Source: Chlamydia suis | GTDB taxonomy: Bacteria > Chlamydiota > Chlamydiia > Chlamydiales > Chlamydiaceae | Assembly (NCBI RefSeq): GCF_900169085.1 | Contig: NZ_LT821323.1 | Coordinates: 806,001 to 870,000 of the forward strand | Direction: 5' to 3' | DNA: 64,000 bases | In this document: positions 8,142-17,502 of the stretch, in pieces | Layout of the letters: each line of letters starts with the position of its first letter | Numbering within the stretch: the first letter of the stretch is position 1 | Notes under the pieces: generated by a model | The model's database searches: none | Seen by the model: the letters and a program-made list of their open reading frames with translations, nothing else | Told to the model about the DNA's origin: nothing | Translations under genes and position numbers: made by a program

Positions 8142-11100
8142 ATGAAAAAAAAACGATGCAAACAACTTTCTGTCCCAGAAAAAGCCAACAGGCTACTTGT
8201 GGGGTTTATTATCGCGTTGTCGATTATCACTTTGCGTATATGGCACGTAGCTGTTGTTCAGCATGATAAAAAAAAGGAGGAGGCCTACCGGCCTCAGCAC
8301 AGAAATATTCCAGAGCATTGTGATCGTGCAGGAATTTGCGATCGATTTGGTAGGACATTGGCTGAGAACGTTCTGCAGTATAATGTGGGGATTTCTTATC
8401 GTGCAATACGAGATATTCCTACTCGTGTTTGGCATACAGATGCGAGTGGGAATAAAAAATTGGTGCCTGTTCGAAAGGATTATATCAAAAAATTTGCCAA
8501 TTTTTTGGCTCAAGAGCTCCATATGGATAGCAATTTTGTTGAAGACACTATCCATGCTAAAGCCTCTGTATTGGGCTCTGTTCCATATATTATTCAAGCA
8601 AATGTATCTGAGCGTACTTTTTTAAGGCTTAAGATGCTGGAAAAAGATTGGCCAGGATTACACGTAGAATCTTCGGTTCGTAGACATTATCCAGAGGGGC
8701 GTACTGTAGCAGAGTTGTTAGGATATGTAGGGCCGATTAGTACCGAGGAATATAAGAAAATTACGAGAGAACTAGGAAATTTACGAGAATGCATACGCGC
8801 TTATGAAGAAGGAGAAGATCCTAAATTTCCTTCGGGAATATCTAGTATTGACCAAATACGGAAGCTTTTGCGCGAGTTGGAGATGCATGCTTATGGGGTG
8901 AACTCTTTAATAGGAAAGTTGGGTGTAGAAGCTTTTTGTGACCGGAAATTAAGAGGATTAATTGGTAAACGATCCATGTTAGTTGATCGTCGGGGGAATT
9001 TTATCCAAGAGGTGGAAGGCTCTTCTGTTGGAATCCCGGGGAAAAAGATACAGCTAACTATTTCTACAGAATTGCAAGCTTTTGCCCACGAGCTTCTTGC
9101 GGAACATGAGCGGGGAGAAGTTTTTCGAGACTATAAGCAGTGGCGGCAGCAACAATACTTGCCGCCTTTTTTCCCTTGGATAAAAGGTGGCGCTATCATC
9201 GCTATGGATCCGAAAAATGGTCAGATTTTAGCCATGGCTTCATCCCCGCGCTATGACAATAACGATTTCATTAATATGAAAGATTCTCCTAACCAAGAGG
9301 AGTGTCGCTCGTCTGTTTTGCGCTGGTTGGAGAATCTCGAATACCTAGGAGAGATTTTTGATCGGCGAGTTCCATTGAGAAGAGAGCGGCTCAATCCTCT
9401 TACAGGAGAATATTTTGATGAAGAGCTTTCCTTTTCTTATCGAGCTTTTTTAGATTTTATTTTACCGGATACTTCTAAAGTAAAGCAGGTTTTGTGTGAT
9501 AAGGGCTCGGTTGGACTTTCTATTTACTTACAGAGCATAGTAACGCAGCTTTTGGAGATGTTCGATTCTGAGGAAAAAGACTGCGGGTTGATTTTCGATG
9601 TGTTGTTTCCAAAAGAAGAGGGGCATGAGCCTATAGGAGAGGTCACCTCTCTTAAACGGCAAACACTATTTAAAAAAGTGTTGTTGGAGAGAAAAGAAGA
9701 AATCCAGGAGTTGCGAGAGCGCTGCAGCTCTATTTTTATGGAGTTGCCAGCAAATTACGATAAAGTGCTGTTTTTAGATTTGTTACGAGCTGCGGTGGAT
9801 CCGGAGCGCGTCTCTATTTCTCTGCTATCGGAAATAGGGCATATGTCCATACTAGATTTTGTGGATTGTCAGGGACATTTTATCGCGTTGCGGAAATCTT
9901 TTTCTAAATTGATGGAAAATGTTTTTATCGATCAAGATTTTGCTGCCTGGAGAGAGGAACATTTTACGCAATTTCTTAAACAAAAGCGAGAAGAGGAGTT
10001 TTGTCGTAAACAAAGATATCCAACTCCTTATGTAGATTATTTAACAGAAGAGAGGTCTCGGCAGTATGCTCTTTTTTGCCAAAAGCATATGGATTCCTTT
10101 ATCGCTTTTCTATTGTCCGACAAGGAACCTCCTCCAGACAATCTCTATTATCAAGAGATAGCTTGTTGGCGGCAGGAGTTGCGTTCCGGGGCGTATCGAG
10201 CTTTAAATTGGCGAGAACATTATGATTTTTTACAGAAACGTCTAACACACACATCTTATGATTTGTGCGAACTATTTGCAGCTTTTCGCGAATTTGCAGA
10301 ACTCAAGCGCCCTTTGTATGGACAGTATCCACTTACGCTCACGCGTAATATAGAGCAGACCGAGCAAGATCTTATAGCTTCTTTTTATCCGCTGTATGGG
10401 TATGGCTATTTATCTGCTCATGCCTTTGGTCAAGCGGCTACTTTAGGGTCTATTTTTAAGTTGGTTTCTGCTTACTCAGTGCTTACACAACATGTATCTG
10501 ATGCTGAGGATTTATCCAAATTGCTAGTCATTATTGATAAGCAATCCTTAGGGTGTCGTTATGGGAAGCCTCATGTTGGTTTTTTTAAAGATGGTTCTCC
10601 GATTACGTCTTTTTTTAAAGGGGGAATGCTTCCTGGGAATGATTATTCTGGAAGAGGATATATAGATCTTATTTCTGCCTTAGAAATGTCTAGTAATCCG
10701 TATTTCTCTCTGCTTGTGAGTGAATACCTTTCTGATCCAGAAGATTTATGCGAGGCCGCAAAGCTTTTGGGGTTTGGAGAAAAAACTGGGCTTGGACTTC
10801 CTGGGGAATATGCTGGAAGGGTGCCTATAGATGTTGCGTATAACCGTTCAGGGTTATACGCAACTGCTATAGGGCAGCATACTCTTGTCGTGACTCCTTT
10901 GCAGACAGCTGTAATGATGGCAACATTAGTGAACGGGGGAATTGTGTATCAGCCGAGTCTAATACAAGGTGAATGGTGTGAAGGAAAATTTTCTCCTGCG
11001 GCTATTAAAAAGAAAAGGGAGATATTTTTGCCAGATTCCATAGTGCAGCTCTTCAAGAAGGGAATGCATAATGTAATTTGGGGACAATACGGAACTACAA

Positions 11101-11384
11101 GGTTTATGCGCCAACGATTTGCGCCAGAACAACTATCCCGTATTATAGGGAAAACGAGTACAGCAGAAGTAATCGCTCGGGTGGGGTTGGATCGGGAGCG
11201 AGGACGGATGAAGTTGAAAGACGTATGGTTTGCTGCGGTTGGGTATGAAGATGAGGCATTGACACTCCCCGACATTGTGGTTGTTGTTTACTTGCGACTT
11301 GGAGAGTTTGGAAGGGATGCGGCTCCTATGGCTGTGCGTATGATAGAAAAATGGGAAGAAATTCGTAAAAAATCTCTCGATTAG
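8142..11384 (+). CDS. pbpB: Penicillin-binding protein 2, with large internal insertion
   Basis: A 1080-residue class B transpeptidase that cross-links peptidoglycan during chlamydial division. A single membrane anchor covers residues 15-34. The dimerisation domain follows, and the transpeptidase domain begins near residue 348 (GGAIIAMDPKNGQILAM). The catalytic motifs are present: SIFK with Ser near 770, SSN near 850, and KTS near 1004 (K-T-S in place of the usual KTG). Between the first transpeptidase strand and SIFK lie about 420 residues where typical PBP2 proteins have about 60, so some 350 residues, rich in charged helices, are inserted. The ATG at 8142 has only a weak upstream AGG. It is divergent from ompA and followed by the TPR gene. 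Confidence 0.92.
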   Translation: MKKKRCKQLSVPEKANRLLVGFIIALSIITLRIWHVAVVQHDKKKEEAYRPQHRNIPEHCDRAGICDRFGRTLAENVLQYNVGISYRAIRDIPTRVWHTDASGNKKLVPVRKDYIKKFANFLAQELHMDSNFVEDTIHAKASVLGSVPYIIQANVSERTFLRLKMLEKDWPGLHVESSVRRHYPEGRTVAELLGYVGPISTEEYKKITRELGNLRECIRAYEEGEDPKFPSGISSIDQIRKLLRELEMHAYGVNSLIGKLGVEAFCDRKLRGLIGKRSMLVDRRGNFIQEVEGSSVGIPGKKIQLTISTELQAFAHELLAEHERGEVFRDYKQWRQQQYLPPFFPWIKGGAIIAMDPKNGQILAMASSPRYDNNDFINMKDSPNQEECRSSVLRWLENLEYLGEIFDRRVPLRRERLNPLTGEYFDEELSFSYRAFLDFILPDTSKVKQVLCDKGSVGLSIYLQSIVTQLLEMFDSEEKDCGLIFDVLFPKEEGHEPIGEVTSLKRQTLFKKVLLERKEEIQELRERCSSIFMELPANYDKVLFLDLLRAAVDPERVSISLLSEIGHMSILDFVDCQGHFIALRKSFSKLMENVFIDQDFAAWREEHFTQFLKQKREEEFCRKQRYPTPYVDYLTEERSRQYALFCQKHMDSFIAFLLSDKEPPPDNLYYQEIACWRQELRSGAYRALNWREHYDFLQKRLTHTSYDLCELFAAFREFAELKRPLYGQYPLTLTRNIEQTEQDLIASFYPLYGYGYLSAHAFGQAATLGSIFKLVSAYSVLTQHVSDAEDLSKLLVIIDKQSLGCRYGKPHVGFFKDGSPITSFFKGGMLPGNDYSGRGYIDLISALEMSSNPYFSLLVSEYLSDPEDLCEAAKLLGFGEKTGLGLPGEYAGRVPIDVAYNRSGLYATAIGQHTLVVTPLQTAVMMATLVNGGIVYQPSLIQGEWCEGKFSPAAIKKKREIFLPDSIVQLFKKGMHNVIWGQYGTTRFMRQRFAPEQLSRIIGKTSTAEVIARVGLDRERGRMKLKDVWFAAVGYEDEALTLPDIVVVVYLRLGEFGRDAAPMAVRMIEKWEEIRKKSLD

Positions 11385-11391
11385 TTGAGAA

Positions 11392-11406
11392 TGGCACGCT
11401 TTTTGC
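11392..11406 (+). promoter_or_regulatory. Sigma-54 (RpoN) promoter
   Basis: TGGCAC (11392-11397), five bases, then TTGC (11403-11406). The invariant GG and GC are spaced as in -24/-12 promoters, and the match to TGGCAC-N5-TTGC is exact. Transcription would start near 11418, giving a leader of about 30 bases for the gene at 11447. It starts eight bases after the PBP2 stop, so the TPR gene has its own sigma-54-dependent control. Confidence 0.8.
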
Positions 11407-11446
11407 TCTTGTACAAAGTAGGATGTTACTTTGACAGGGAACGACT

Positions 11447-12448
11447 ATGGAAGAAGCGGAAAAGCATTTAGCGAAAGAGCTCTTATGTTCAGGAATTAAT
11501 TTGTTTCTAAGCGGTGAATACGAGCAAGCTGAAGAGAGGTTGAAGGAGGCATTGGAATTAGATTCGGAAGCGGGTTTAGCTTATTGTTATTTAGGCATTA
11601 TCGCTTTGGAAACAGGACGCATCCCCGAAGCTTTAGTTTGGTGTAAGAAAGGGTTGGAAGTTGATCCCGGAGATAGCTATTTACGTTATTGTTATGGTGT
11701 TGCTTTAGATAAAGCGGATTGTGTAGAGGAGGCGATAGGACACTATCGGGCGTATTCGGAGCTTCATCCCGAAGATGTAGAGTGCCTCTTTAGTTTGGGG
11801 AGCGCATACCATCGTGTATTACGTTATGAAGATGCAATTGCCTGCTTCGATCGTGTGACACAACTCGATCCTTGGAATTCCCAAAGTTTGTACAACAAAG
11901 CGGTGATTTTAGCAGATATGGAAGATGAAGAGGGAGCCATTAATTTGTTAGAGTCTACCGTTAAAAGAAACCCTCTTTATTGGAAAGCTTGGGTCAAATT
12001 AGGATATTTGCTTTCCAGAAATAAAATTTGGGATAGAGCAACCGAAGCATACGAGCGTGTTGTACAATTACGACCAGACCTGTCTGATGGGCATTATAAT
12101 TTGGGCTTGTGTTATTTAACACTTGATAAAACTCGATTGGCGTTGAAAGCTTTTCAAGAGTCCCTGCTATTAAATGCTGAAGATGCTGATGCACATTTTT
12201 ATATCGGATTAGCGCATATGGATCTTAAGCAAAATGAGCAGGCTTATGATGCCTTTTATCGAGCATTAGGGATTAATTTAGATCATGAACGAGCTCACTA
12301 CTTGCTGGGGTATTTGCATTATATGCAAGGAGAATCAGAAAAGGCAGAGAAAGAGCTTTCTTTCTTAGTTTCCAAAGAATCTGTATTTGCGCCGCTGTTG
12401 CAAAAAACGGTAAATAGCTTGGGAGATGTCGGTAAAAAAGTGTTTTGA
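11447..12448 (+). CDS. TPR-repeat protein (CT683 type)
   Basis: A 333-residue soluble protein made almost entirely of tetratricopeptide repeats: at least eight 34-residue units can be traced, for example LAYCYLGIIALETGRIPEAL, SLYNKAVILADMEDEEGAI, GHYNLGLCYLTLDKTRLAL and AHFYIGLAHMDLKQNEQA. Such superhelices bind partner proteins; in Chlamydia many TPR proteins serve as type III secretion chaperones, but nothing here proves that role. No signal peptide or membrane segment is seen. The ATG follows CAGGGA. An exact sigma-54 promoter lies 41 bases upstream, which ties it to the RpoN regulon. Confidence 0.85.
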   Translation: MEEAEKHLAKELLCSGINLFLSGEYEQAEERLKEALELDSEAGLAYCYLGIIALETGRIPEALVWCKKGLEVDPGDSYLRYCYGVALDKADCVEEAIGHYRAYSELHPEDVECLFSLGSAYHRVLRYEDAIACFDRVTQLDPWNSQSLYNKAVILADMEDEEGAINLLESTVKRNPLYWKAWVKLGYLLSRNKIWDRATEAYERVVQLRPDLSDGHYNLGLCYLTLDKTRLALKAFQESLLLNAEDADAHFYIGLAHMDLKQNEQAYDAFYRALGINLDHERAHYLLGYLHYMQGESEKAEKELSFLVSKESVFAPLLQKTVNSLGDVGKKVF

Positions 12449-12555
12449 AAGAAAAGGTTTTCTGTGGAAAAGCACTTTTTTTTCGTTTTTTTGTTTGTTT
12501 AGGTTGTAGAAAAATTCCGTTTTTTTTACGATCCGTGGCCAACAAGTTTTTTCTT

Positions 12556-12620
12556 AAGGACTGTCTAACAGTCCTTTCCTTGGGTCTAGGGAAAGACAGC
12601 CTCTTTCCCTAGGCTGTCTT
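12556..12620 (+). promoter_or_regulatory. Cluster of overlapping, mutually exclusive hairpins ahead of suf
   Basis: Within the 324-base gap between the TPR gene and sufB three perfect stems overlap. AAGGACTG (12556-12563) pairs with CAGTCCTT (12569-12576). CTAGGGAAAG (12586-12595) pairs with CTTTCCCTAG (12603-12612). AAGACAGCCT (12593-12602) pairs with AGGCTGTCTT (12611-12620). The last two share bases and cannot form together; CTGTCT in the first arm (12561-12566) could also pair with AGACAG of the third. No T tract follows closely. The design looks like an attenuator or RNA switch, or a processed end of the TPR transcript. The rest of the gap shows nothing clear. Confidence 0.5.
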
Positions 12621-12772
12621 CTTACAGGAATTTTAAAAAGGTTTTAGAAAGAAACATCTCACGATACAGTTTAGGAATTGTTTTGTCTTTTTTAGAATAG
12701 AAGAATAGGCTTTTTTCGCTAGGATTTGCCTTTGCTCAAAGTAAAGCGGTATCCAGACCGAAGAGGAGGATC

Positions 12773-14224
12773 ATGGACGAACCGGTAGATAATTTTCTTC
12801 AGCGGCAGGAGTATCCTTATGGATTTGTGACTCCCATAGAGTCTGAAGGATTGGCTCCAGGTATTAGTGAAGAACATATAGAACAATTGGTTCATTTACG
12901 AGGGGAGCCACAGTTTTTGTTGGATTTTCGATTAAAAGCTTTTCGTCTGTGGCAGAAGATGGAAGAACCCAAATGGGCTCGCCTTCATTATGCTCCTATT
13001 GCCTATGATAAAATTATTTATTTTTCAGCGCCTAAATCCAAAAAGCCTTTAGGGAGATTAGAAGATGCCGATCCTGAGCTTCTGAAAACTTTTAACAAAT
13101 TAGGCATTCCTATTGATGAGCAAAAAAGGCTTCTCAATGTGCAGGATGTCGCCATGGATTTGGTGTTTGATTCTGTTTCTATAGGAACGACTTTTAAAAA
13201 AACGTTAGAAGAAGCTGGGGTGATTTTTTGTTCTTTACAAGAGGCTATTCGTAACTACCCAGATTTAATACAACGGTATCTAGGATCTGTTGTTCCTGCT
13301 CGAGATAATTTTTTTGCAGCATTAAATTCGGCCGTGTTTAGCGATGGCTCATTTGTTTATGTTCCTAAGGGGGTGCACTGCCCAATGGAAATATCTACAT
13401 ATTTCAGAATCAACGATAAAGAGGCAGGGCAATTTGAGCGGACACTGATTATCGCTGAAGATGATGCTTATGTCAGTTATTTAGAAGGTTGTACGGCTCC
13501 TTCTTTCTCCTCTCACCAATTGCATGCTGCTGTTGTCGAGTTAATAGCGAATAACCGTTCTGTTATTCGCTATTCGACTGTACAGAATTGGTATCCTGGA
13601 GATCGTAAAACAGGAGAGGGCGGGATTTATAATTTTGTTACGAAACGGGGGTTGTGCGCAGGAAAGCAATCTAAAATTTCTTGGTCACAAGTCGAAGTGG
13701 GGGCAGCGATCACTTGGAAGTATCCAAGTTGTATTTTGAAGGGAGCGGATAGTGTTGGTGAATTTTATTCTATAGCATTGACGAATGGGAAAATGCAGGC
13801 AGATACAGGAACAAAAATGGTGCATATTGGAGAGGGTTCTTCCTCTACCATAGTTTCTAAGGGAATTTCTGCAGAGGAATCACATAACACTTTTCGAAGT
13901 CTTGTTTCAATTTCGGCACAAGCTTTAGGAAGCCGCAATTACACGCAGTGTGATTCTATGCTTGTTGGGACATTGTGCGGAGCTTACACGGATCCGAAAA
14001 TTGTTGTTAACAACGCGGAAAGTTGTGTAGAGCACGAGGCGACTACTTCTAAATTGCGGGAAGAACAGCTGTTTTATTTACGTAGTCGAGGATTCGATAC
14101 GGAAGAGGCTGTGAGTTTAGTTGTTCACGGCTTCTGTAGAGAAGTTATAGACCTGTTGCCTTTGGAATTTGCTCGAGAAGCGACGAAATTATTAATGATT
14201 AAATTAGAAAATAGTGTGGGCTAG
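12773..14224 (+). CDS. sufB: Fe-S cluster assembly scaffold SufB
   Basis: A 483-residue SufB, core of the SufBC2D scaffold on which Fe-S clusters are built. Family stretches include [20 protein letters not shown] near 112-131, [17 protein letters not shown] near 198-214, YLEGCTAP near 236-243 with the conserved Cys, [18 protein letters not shown] near 340-357 and [20 protein letters not shown] near 422-441. Length is normal. The ATG at 12773 has GGAGGA immediately upstream. It leads a tight sufB-sufC-sufD-sufS operon with gaps of 2, 3 and -13 bases. No sufE or sufU is adjacent. Confidence 0.96.
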   Translation: MDEPVDNFLQRQEYPYGFVTPIESEGLAPGISEEHIEQLVHLRGEPQFLLDFRLKAFRLWQKMEEPKWARLHYAPIAYDKIIYFSAPKSKKPLGRLEDADPELLKTFNKLGIPIDEQKRLLNVQDVAMDLVFDSVSIGTTFKKTLEEAGVIFCSLQEAIRNYPDLIQRYLGSVVPARDNFFAALNSAVFSDGSFVYVPKGVHCPMEISTYFRINDKEAGQFERTLIIAEDDAYVSYLEGCTAPSFSSHQLHAAVVELIANNRSVIRYSTVQNWYPGDRKTGEGGIYNFVTKRGLCAGKQSKISWSQVEVGAAITWKYPSCILKGADSVGEFYSIALTNGKMQADTGTKMVHIGEGSSSTIVSKGISAEESHNTFRSLVSISAQALGSRNYTQCDSMLVGTLCGAYTDPKIVVNNAESCVEHEATTSKLREEQLFYLRSRGFDTEEAVSLVVHGFCREVIDLLPLEFAREATKLLMIKLENSVG

Positions 14225-14226
14225 CA

Positions 14227-14994
14227 ATGCTTCATCTATACGATATTTATGTGTCTTGTGAAGAGAAGAAGATAGTAGAAGGTTTATCTTTGTCTATTCG
14301 TCCTGGAGAGCTACATATTATTATGGGGCCTAATGGAGCCGGGAAATCTACTTTAGCAAAGGTTCTGGCTGGAGAGGAGAGTGTTGAAGTGATTTCTGGC
14401 AGAATGACTTTGGCTGGGAGAGATTTAATGGCATTGTCCCCGGAAGAGCGGGCTCATGCGGGGCTATTTATTAGTTTTCAGAACCCTCCGGAAATTCCAG
14501 GAGTCAATAATCGAACTTTTTTAAAAGAGGCCTGCAATGCTTGCAGAAAGGCTAATAATCAAGCTGCATTAGATGATGCAGCTTTTGACGAGCTGCTTGC
14601 AAGCTTGGAGGAGATCTATGGATTTCCCGGGTTTCATTTCTTTTCTGATCGAAATGTGAATGAAGGGTTTTCTGGCGGGGAGAAAAAGAAAAATGAACTT
14701 TGGCAAATGTTGGCATTAGAGCCCCGAATGATCATTTTAGATGAACCTGATTCGGGGTTAGACGTAGATGCTCTTAAGGGGATTTGCACTACTTTACAAG
14801 TGTATCGACATAAACATCCCGAGTCAGCCTTTTGTATTGTGACGCATAATCCTAAGTTAGGAGACCTTCTTCAACCCGATTACGTGCATATCCTGTTAAA
14901 TGGGAAGATTGTGTTTTCTGGGGACATGCATCTTATGGAAGAGCTAGAAAGAAAAAGTTATCAAGAACTGTTAGATACCGTTACCCTGGAGTAA
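14227..14994 (+). CDS. sufC: Fe-S assembly ATPase SufC
   Basis: A 255-residue ABC-type ATPase that powers the SufBCD complex; it is cytosolic and not a transporter. Walker A is GPNGAGKST near residues 35-43. The signature region is the SufC-specific FSGGEKKKNE near 150-159, followed by Walker B MIILDEPDSGLD near 170-181 and the switch histidine in IVTHNPKL. ATG at 14227, two bases after the sufB stop. Confidence 0.97.
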   Translation: MLHLYDIYVSCEEKKIVEGLSLSIRPGELHIIMGPNGAGKSTLAKVLAGEESVEVISGRMTLAGRDLMALSPEERAHAGLFISFQNPPEIPGVNNRTFLKEACNACRKANNQAALDDAAFDELLASLEEIYGFPGFHFFSDRNVNEGFSGGEKKKNELWQMLALEPRMIILDEPDSGLDVDALKGICTTLQVYRHKHPESAFCIVTHNPKLGDLLQPDYVHILLNGKIVFSGDMHLMEELERKSYQELLDTVTLE

Positions 14995-14997
14995 GCT

Positions 14998-16191
14998 ATG
15001 TGGGAAACCCCTTCGCAAAAGCTTGTTCATCCTAATGCGCGCTTACTACAGCTAGTAAATGCTTTATGGAATCAATATCAGCGGGACCGTGTTTTTCGAA
15101 ATGCGTGTTCTTGGCTGCGCGAAATGGCGCAAGGAATAGAACTTTGGAGTTCTTGTGAGAACGAAAATGCGGTTTTTATAGAGCCTCGAGATAAGAAACG
15201 CATGGGGTGTGTATTTGTAAATGGAAACTTTGTTCCCGCTTTATCGTCGCTACCTGCAGGAATTCTTGTGGCGCCTTTGCGCGAAGCTCGAGCCTTGTTT
15301 CAAAAGAACTCAGAGTTAGATCTTTTAGAAGAAGTCCACTCTTGTCTTCGTGGTGAGGAGGGGACTGTTATCTACATCCCTGCGGGACAAAATGTTAAGC
15401 CGTCCTTGGCTATGCGTTACCATTATGTATGTGACGAAGCAAATAATGATAAAAAATTCGGTGTGCCCTACATAGTTTTTGTTTTAGGCAAGGGAGCGTC
15501 TGCGACTATCGAGATGGAAACAGAAGCTCTTCCTAAAAATTTTCATCTTTTTGGGCAAACTCAGTGTTTCTTAGAGGAGGACGCAGAACTGGTTTTAACG
15601 ATAAAACCGTTCCCTGAGGGAGCAGAGAGAGTCATTTGGGCGAATCGTGTAGTAATAGAACAAAAAGGAGCATGCGCTATTGTCCAAGAAATGTATGCTA
15701 TGAAAGGATGGTTCCGCAATAGTTTTGCTCTTAAAGGAGAATCTGCTCATGGGGAATCTTTAGTGAAGGTTATCGGGGGTGGGCAGCTAGGAGTATACAA
15801 TACTATGCATCACGATGCTCAAGCGACTTCTTCCCGGCAAAACATTCGTTCCATACTAGATGATGGATGCTTTACTTTTGAAGGAGGCATTCATATTAGT
15901 CCTAAAGGATCTTTGTCGAATGCTTATCAGAAGCACGATACCTTGTTATTAAACAATCGTGCTTCTGTAACTACTTTCCCTCGATTAGAAATTTTAACGG
16001 ATGACGTTAAGGCTTCCCATGGAGCAACCGTGGGTTCTTTGAATGCAACTCTTCTTACATATCTTCGCTCAAGAGGATTTAGTTTAGCGGATGCCAAGCA
16101 AATGTTACAAAAAAGCTTTTTGACGCTTGGCATAGAAAAAGATTATTTCCCGAAACTAAAGGAACAAGGTCTTTGTGAATGTATAATGTAA
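14998..16191 (+). CDS. sufD: Fe-S cluster assembly protein SufD
   Basis: A 397-residue SufD, the partner of SufB in the scaffold. The beta-helix domain is recognisable from shared SufB/SufD signatures: MHHDAQATSSRQNIRSIL near 262-279, FEGGIHISPKGSLSNAYQ near 285-302, and ASHGATVGSLNATLLTYLRSRG near 339-360. The N-terminal third is poorly conserved, as is usual. It begins three bases after sufC and its end overlaps sufS by 13 bases. Confidence 0.93.
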   Translation: MWETPSQKLVHPNARLLQLVNALWNQYQRDRVFRNACSWLREMAQGIELWSSCENENAVFIEPRDKKRMGCVFVNGNFVPALSSLPAGILVAPLREARALFQKNSELDLLEEVHSCLRGEEGTVIYIPAGQNVKPSLAMRYHYVCDEANNDKKFGVPYIVFVLGKGASATIEMETEALPKNFHLFGQTQCFLEEDAELVLTIKPFPEGAERVIWANRVVIEQKGACAIVQEMYAMKGWFRNSFALKGESAHGESLVKVIGGGQLGVYNTMHHDAQATSSRQNIRSILDDGCFTFEGGIHISPKGSLSNAYQKHDTLLLNNRASVTTFPRLEILTDDVKASHGATVGSLNATLLTYLRSRGFSLADAKQMLQKSFLTLGIEKDYFPKLKEQGLCECIM

Positions 16192-17381
16192 AAAAAGACT
16201 TCCCTATTTTTAAGAAGCAAAAAGATCCTTATGTTTATTTAGATTCTGCAGCTACTACTCATAAGCCCCAATGTGTCATTGATGCTGTAACAGATTACTA
16301 TAGTTCTGCATATGCCACTGTAAATCGTGCGATTTACAGTACATCACATGACGTCTCTGTCGCTCATTGGGAGGTCCGCTCGAAAGTAAGCGCTTGGATT
16401 GGTGCGCAATATGATCAGGAAATAGTTTTCACTAAAGGCACGACTTCTTCTCTCAATTTACTAGCGATTGCAGCTAATGATAGTTGGTTGGCCGGGGGTA
16501 CTGTAGTAATTTCGGAAGCAGAGCATCACGCGAATCTTTTATCTTGGGAAATCGCTTGCCGTCGCTCAGGAGCCACAGTAAAAACAGTGCGAGTGGATGA
16601 TGAGGGGATGGTAGATCTTAACCATTTGGAACAATTATTAAAGCAAGGGGTCCAGCTTGTCAGCTTAGCACATGTGAATAATGTGTCTGGAGCGGTTTTG
16701 CCTTTACAAGAAACGGCGCTTTTAGTTCATCGTTATGGCGCTCTTTTTGCCGTAGACGGGGCACAAGGAGTGGGAAAAGGCCCGTTGCACCTGTCGGAAT
16801 GGGATGTGGATTTTTATGCATTTTCTGGCCATAAGCTGTATGCTCCTACAGGAATCGGAGTTTTATATGGGAAAAAGGAGCTCTTAGAGTCGCTCCCCCC
16901 TGTTGAAGGTGGAGGTGATATGGTAGTTGTCTACCATTCAGAAGCATCTATGTATCAACAGCCTCCGCTGCGTTTCGAAGCGGGAACTCCGCATATTGCA
17001 GGGGCTTTAGGATTAGGTGCTGCTATCGATTACCTGCAAGGCCTGCCTTTTTCTATAGAAGATCATTTAACAGGGCTTACGGACTTTTTATATGAACAGT
17101 TGCTTACTCTACCAAACATTCAGATAGTAGGGCCTCGAAAAGGAGCTCTGCGGGGCTCTTTATGTAGCATCAAGGTTCCTAACATGCAAGCTTCAGATTT
17201 AGGCTTTTTGTTAGATGGGCGAGGTATTGCTGTGCGTTCCGGCCACCAATGTTCTCAACCTGCTATGGCGCGATGGGATCTAGGACATGTTTTACGAGCA
17301 TCATTAGGTATTTATAGTGACCGGCAAGATATTCTTCTTTTTGTTGAAGCTTTAGAAGAAATTATACGCTCATGTTGTTAG
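16179..17381 (+). CDS. sufS: Cysteine desulfurase SufS (active type)
   Basis: A 400-residue group II cysteine desulfurase that supplies sulfur to SufBCD. All key residues are present: the PLP-stacking His in ISEAEHHANLL near 113-123, VDGAQGVGK near 193-201, the PLP lysine in FSGHKLYAPTGIG near 215-227, and the catalytic Cys in RSGHQCSQP near 353-361. It overlaps sufD by 13 bases, which suggests coupling. A second, degenerate NifS-like protein occurs at 60258-61412; this one must be the working desulfurase if only these two exist. Confidence 0.96.
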   Translation: MYNVKKDFPIFKKQKDPYVYLDSAATTHKPQCVIDAVTDYYSSAYATVNRAIYSTSHDVSVAHWEVRSKVSAWIGAQYDQEIVFTKGTTSSLNLLAIAANDSWLAGGTVVISEAEHHANLLSWEIACRRSGATVKTVRVDDEGMVDLNHLEQLLKQGVQLVSLAHVNNVSGAVLPLQETALLVHRYGALFAVDGAQGVGKGPLHLSEWDVDFYAFSGHKLYAPTGIGVLYGKKELLESLPPVEGGGDMVVVYHSEASMYQQPPLRFEAGTPHIAGALGLGAAIDYLQGLPFSIEDHLTGLTDFLYEQLLTLPNIQIVGPRKGALRGSLCSIKVPNMQASDLGFLLDGRGIAVRSGHQCSQPAMARWDLGHVLRASLGIYSDRQDILLFVEALEEIIRSCC

Positions 17382-17502
17382 GAGACTAGTTCTGTATTTA
17401 GTAGGATGCTCGAGTTGTGTCCAGCTTGATTTGGATTGTGAGATTTTGTATTTTGATGCGGTCGAAAAAGATGTCTTGTTAGGCATGAGCTAGGGAAGTA
17501 TT

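Noticed and set aside
8254..8625. Overlapping 123-codon frame inside the PBP2 gene
   Set aside because: It is an out-of-frame shadow of the clearly coding PBP2 frame, with no family features.
17387..17494. Lipoprotein-like frame between sufS and parB (LYLVGCSSC followed by about 25 residues)
   Set aside because: It looks like a lipobox, but the frame has no ATG, GTG or TTG start before the lipobox and no ribosome binding site; probably chance or a remnant.
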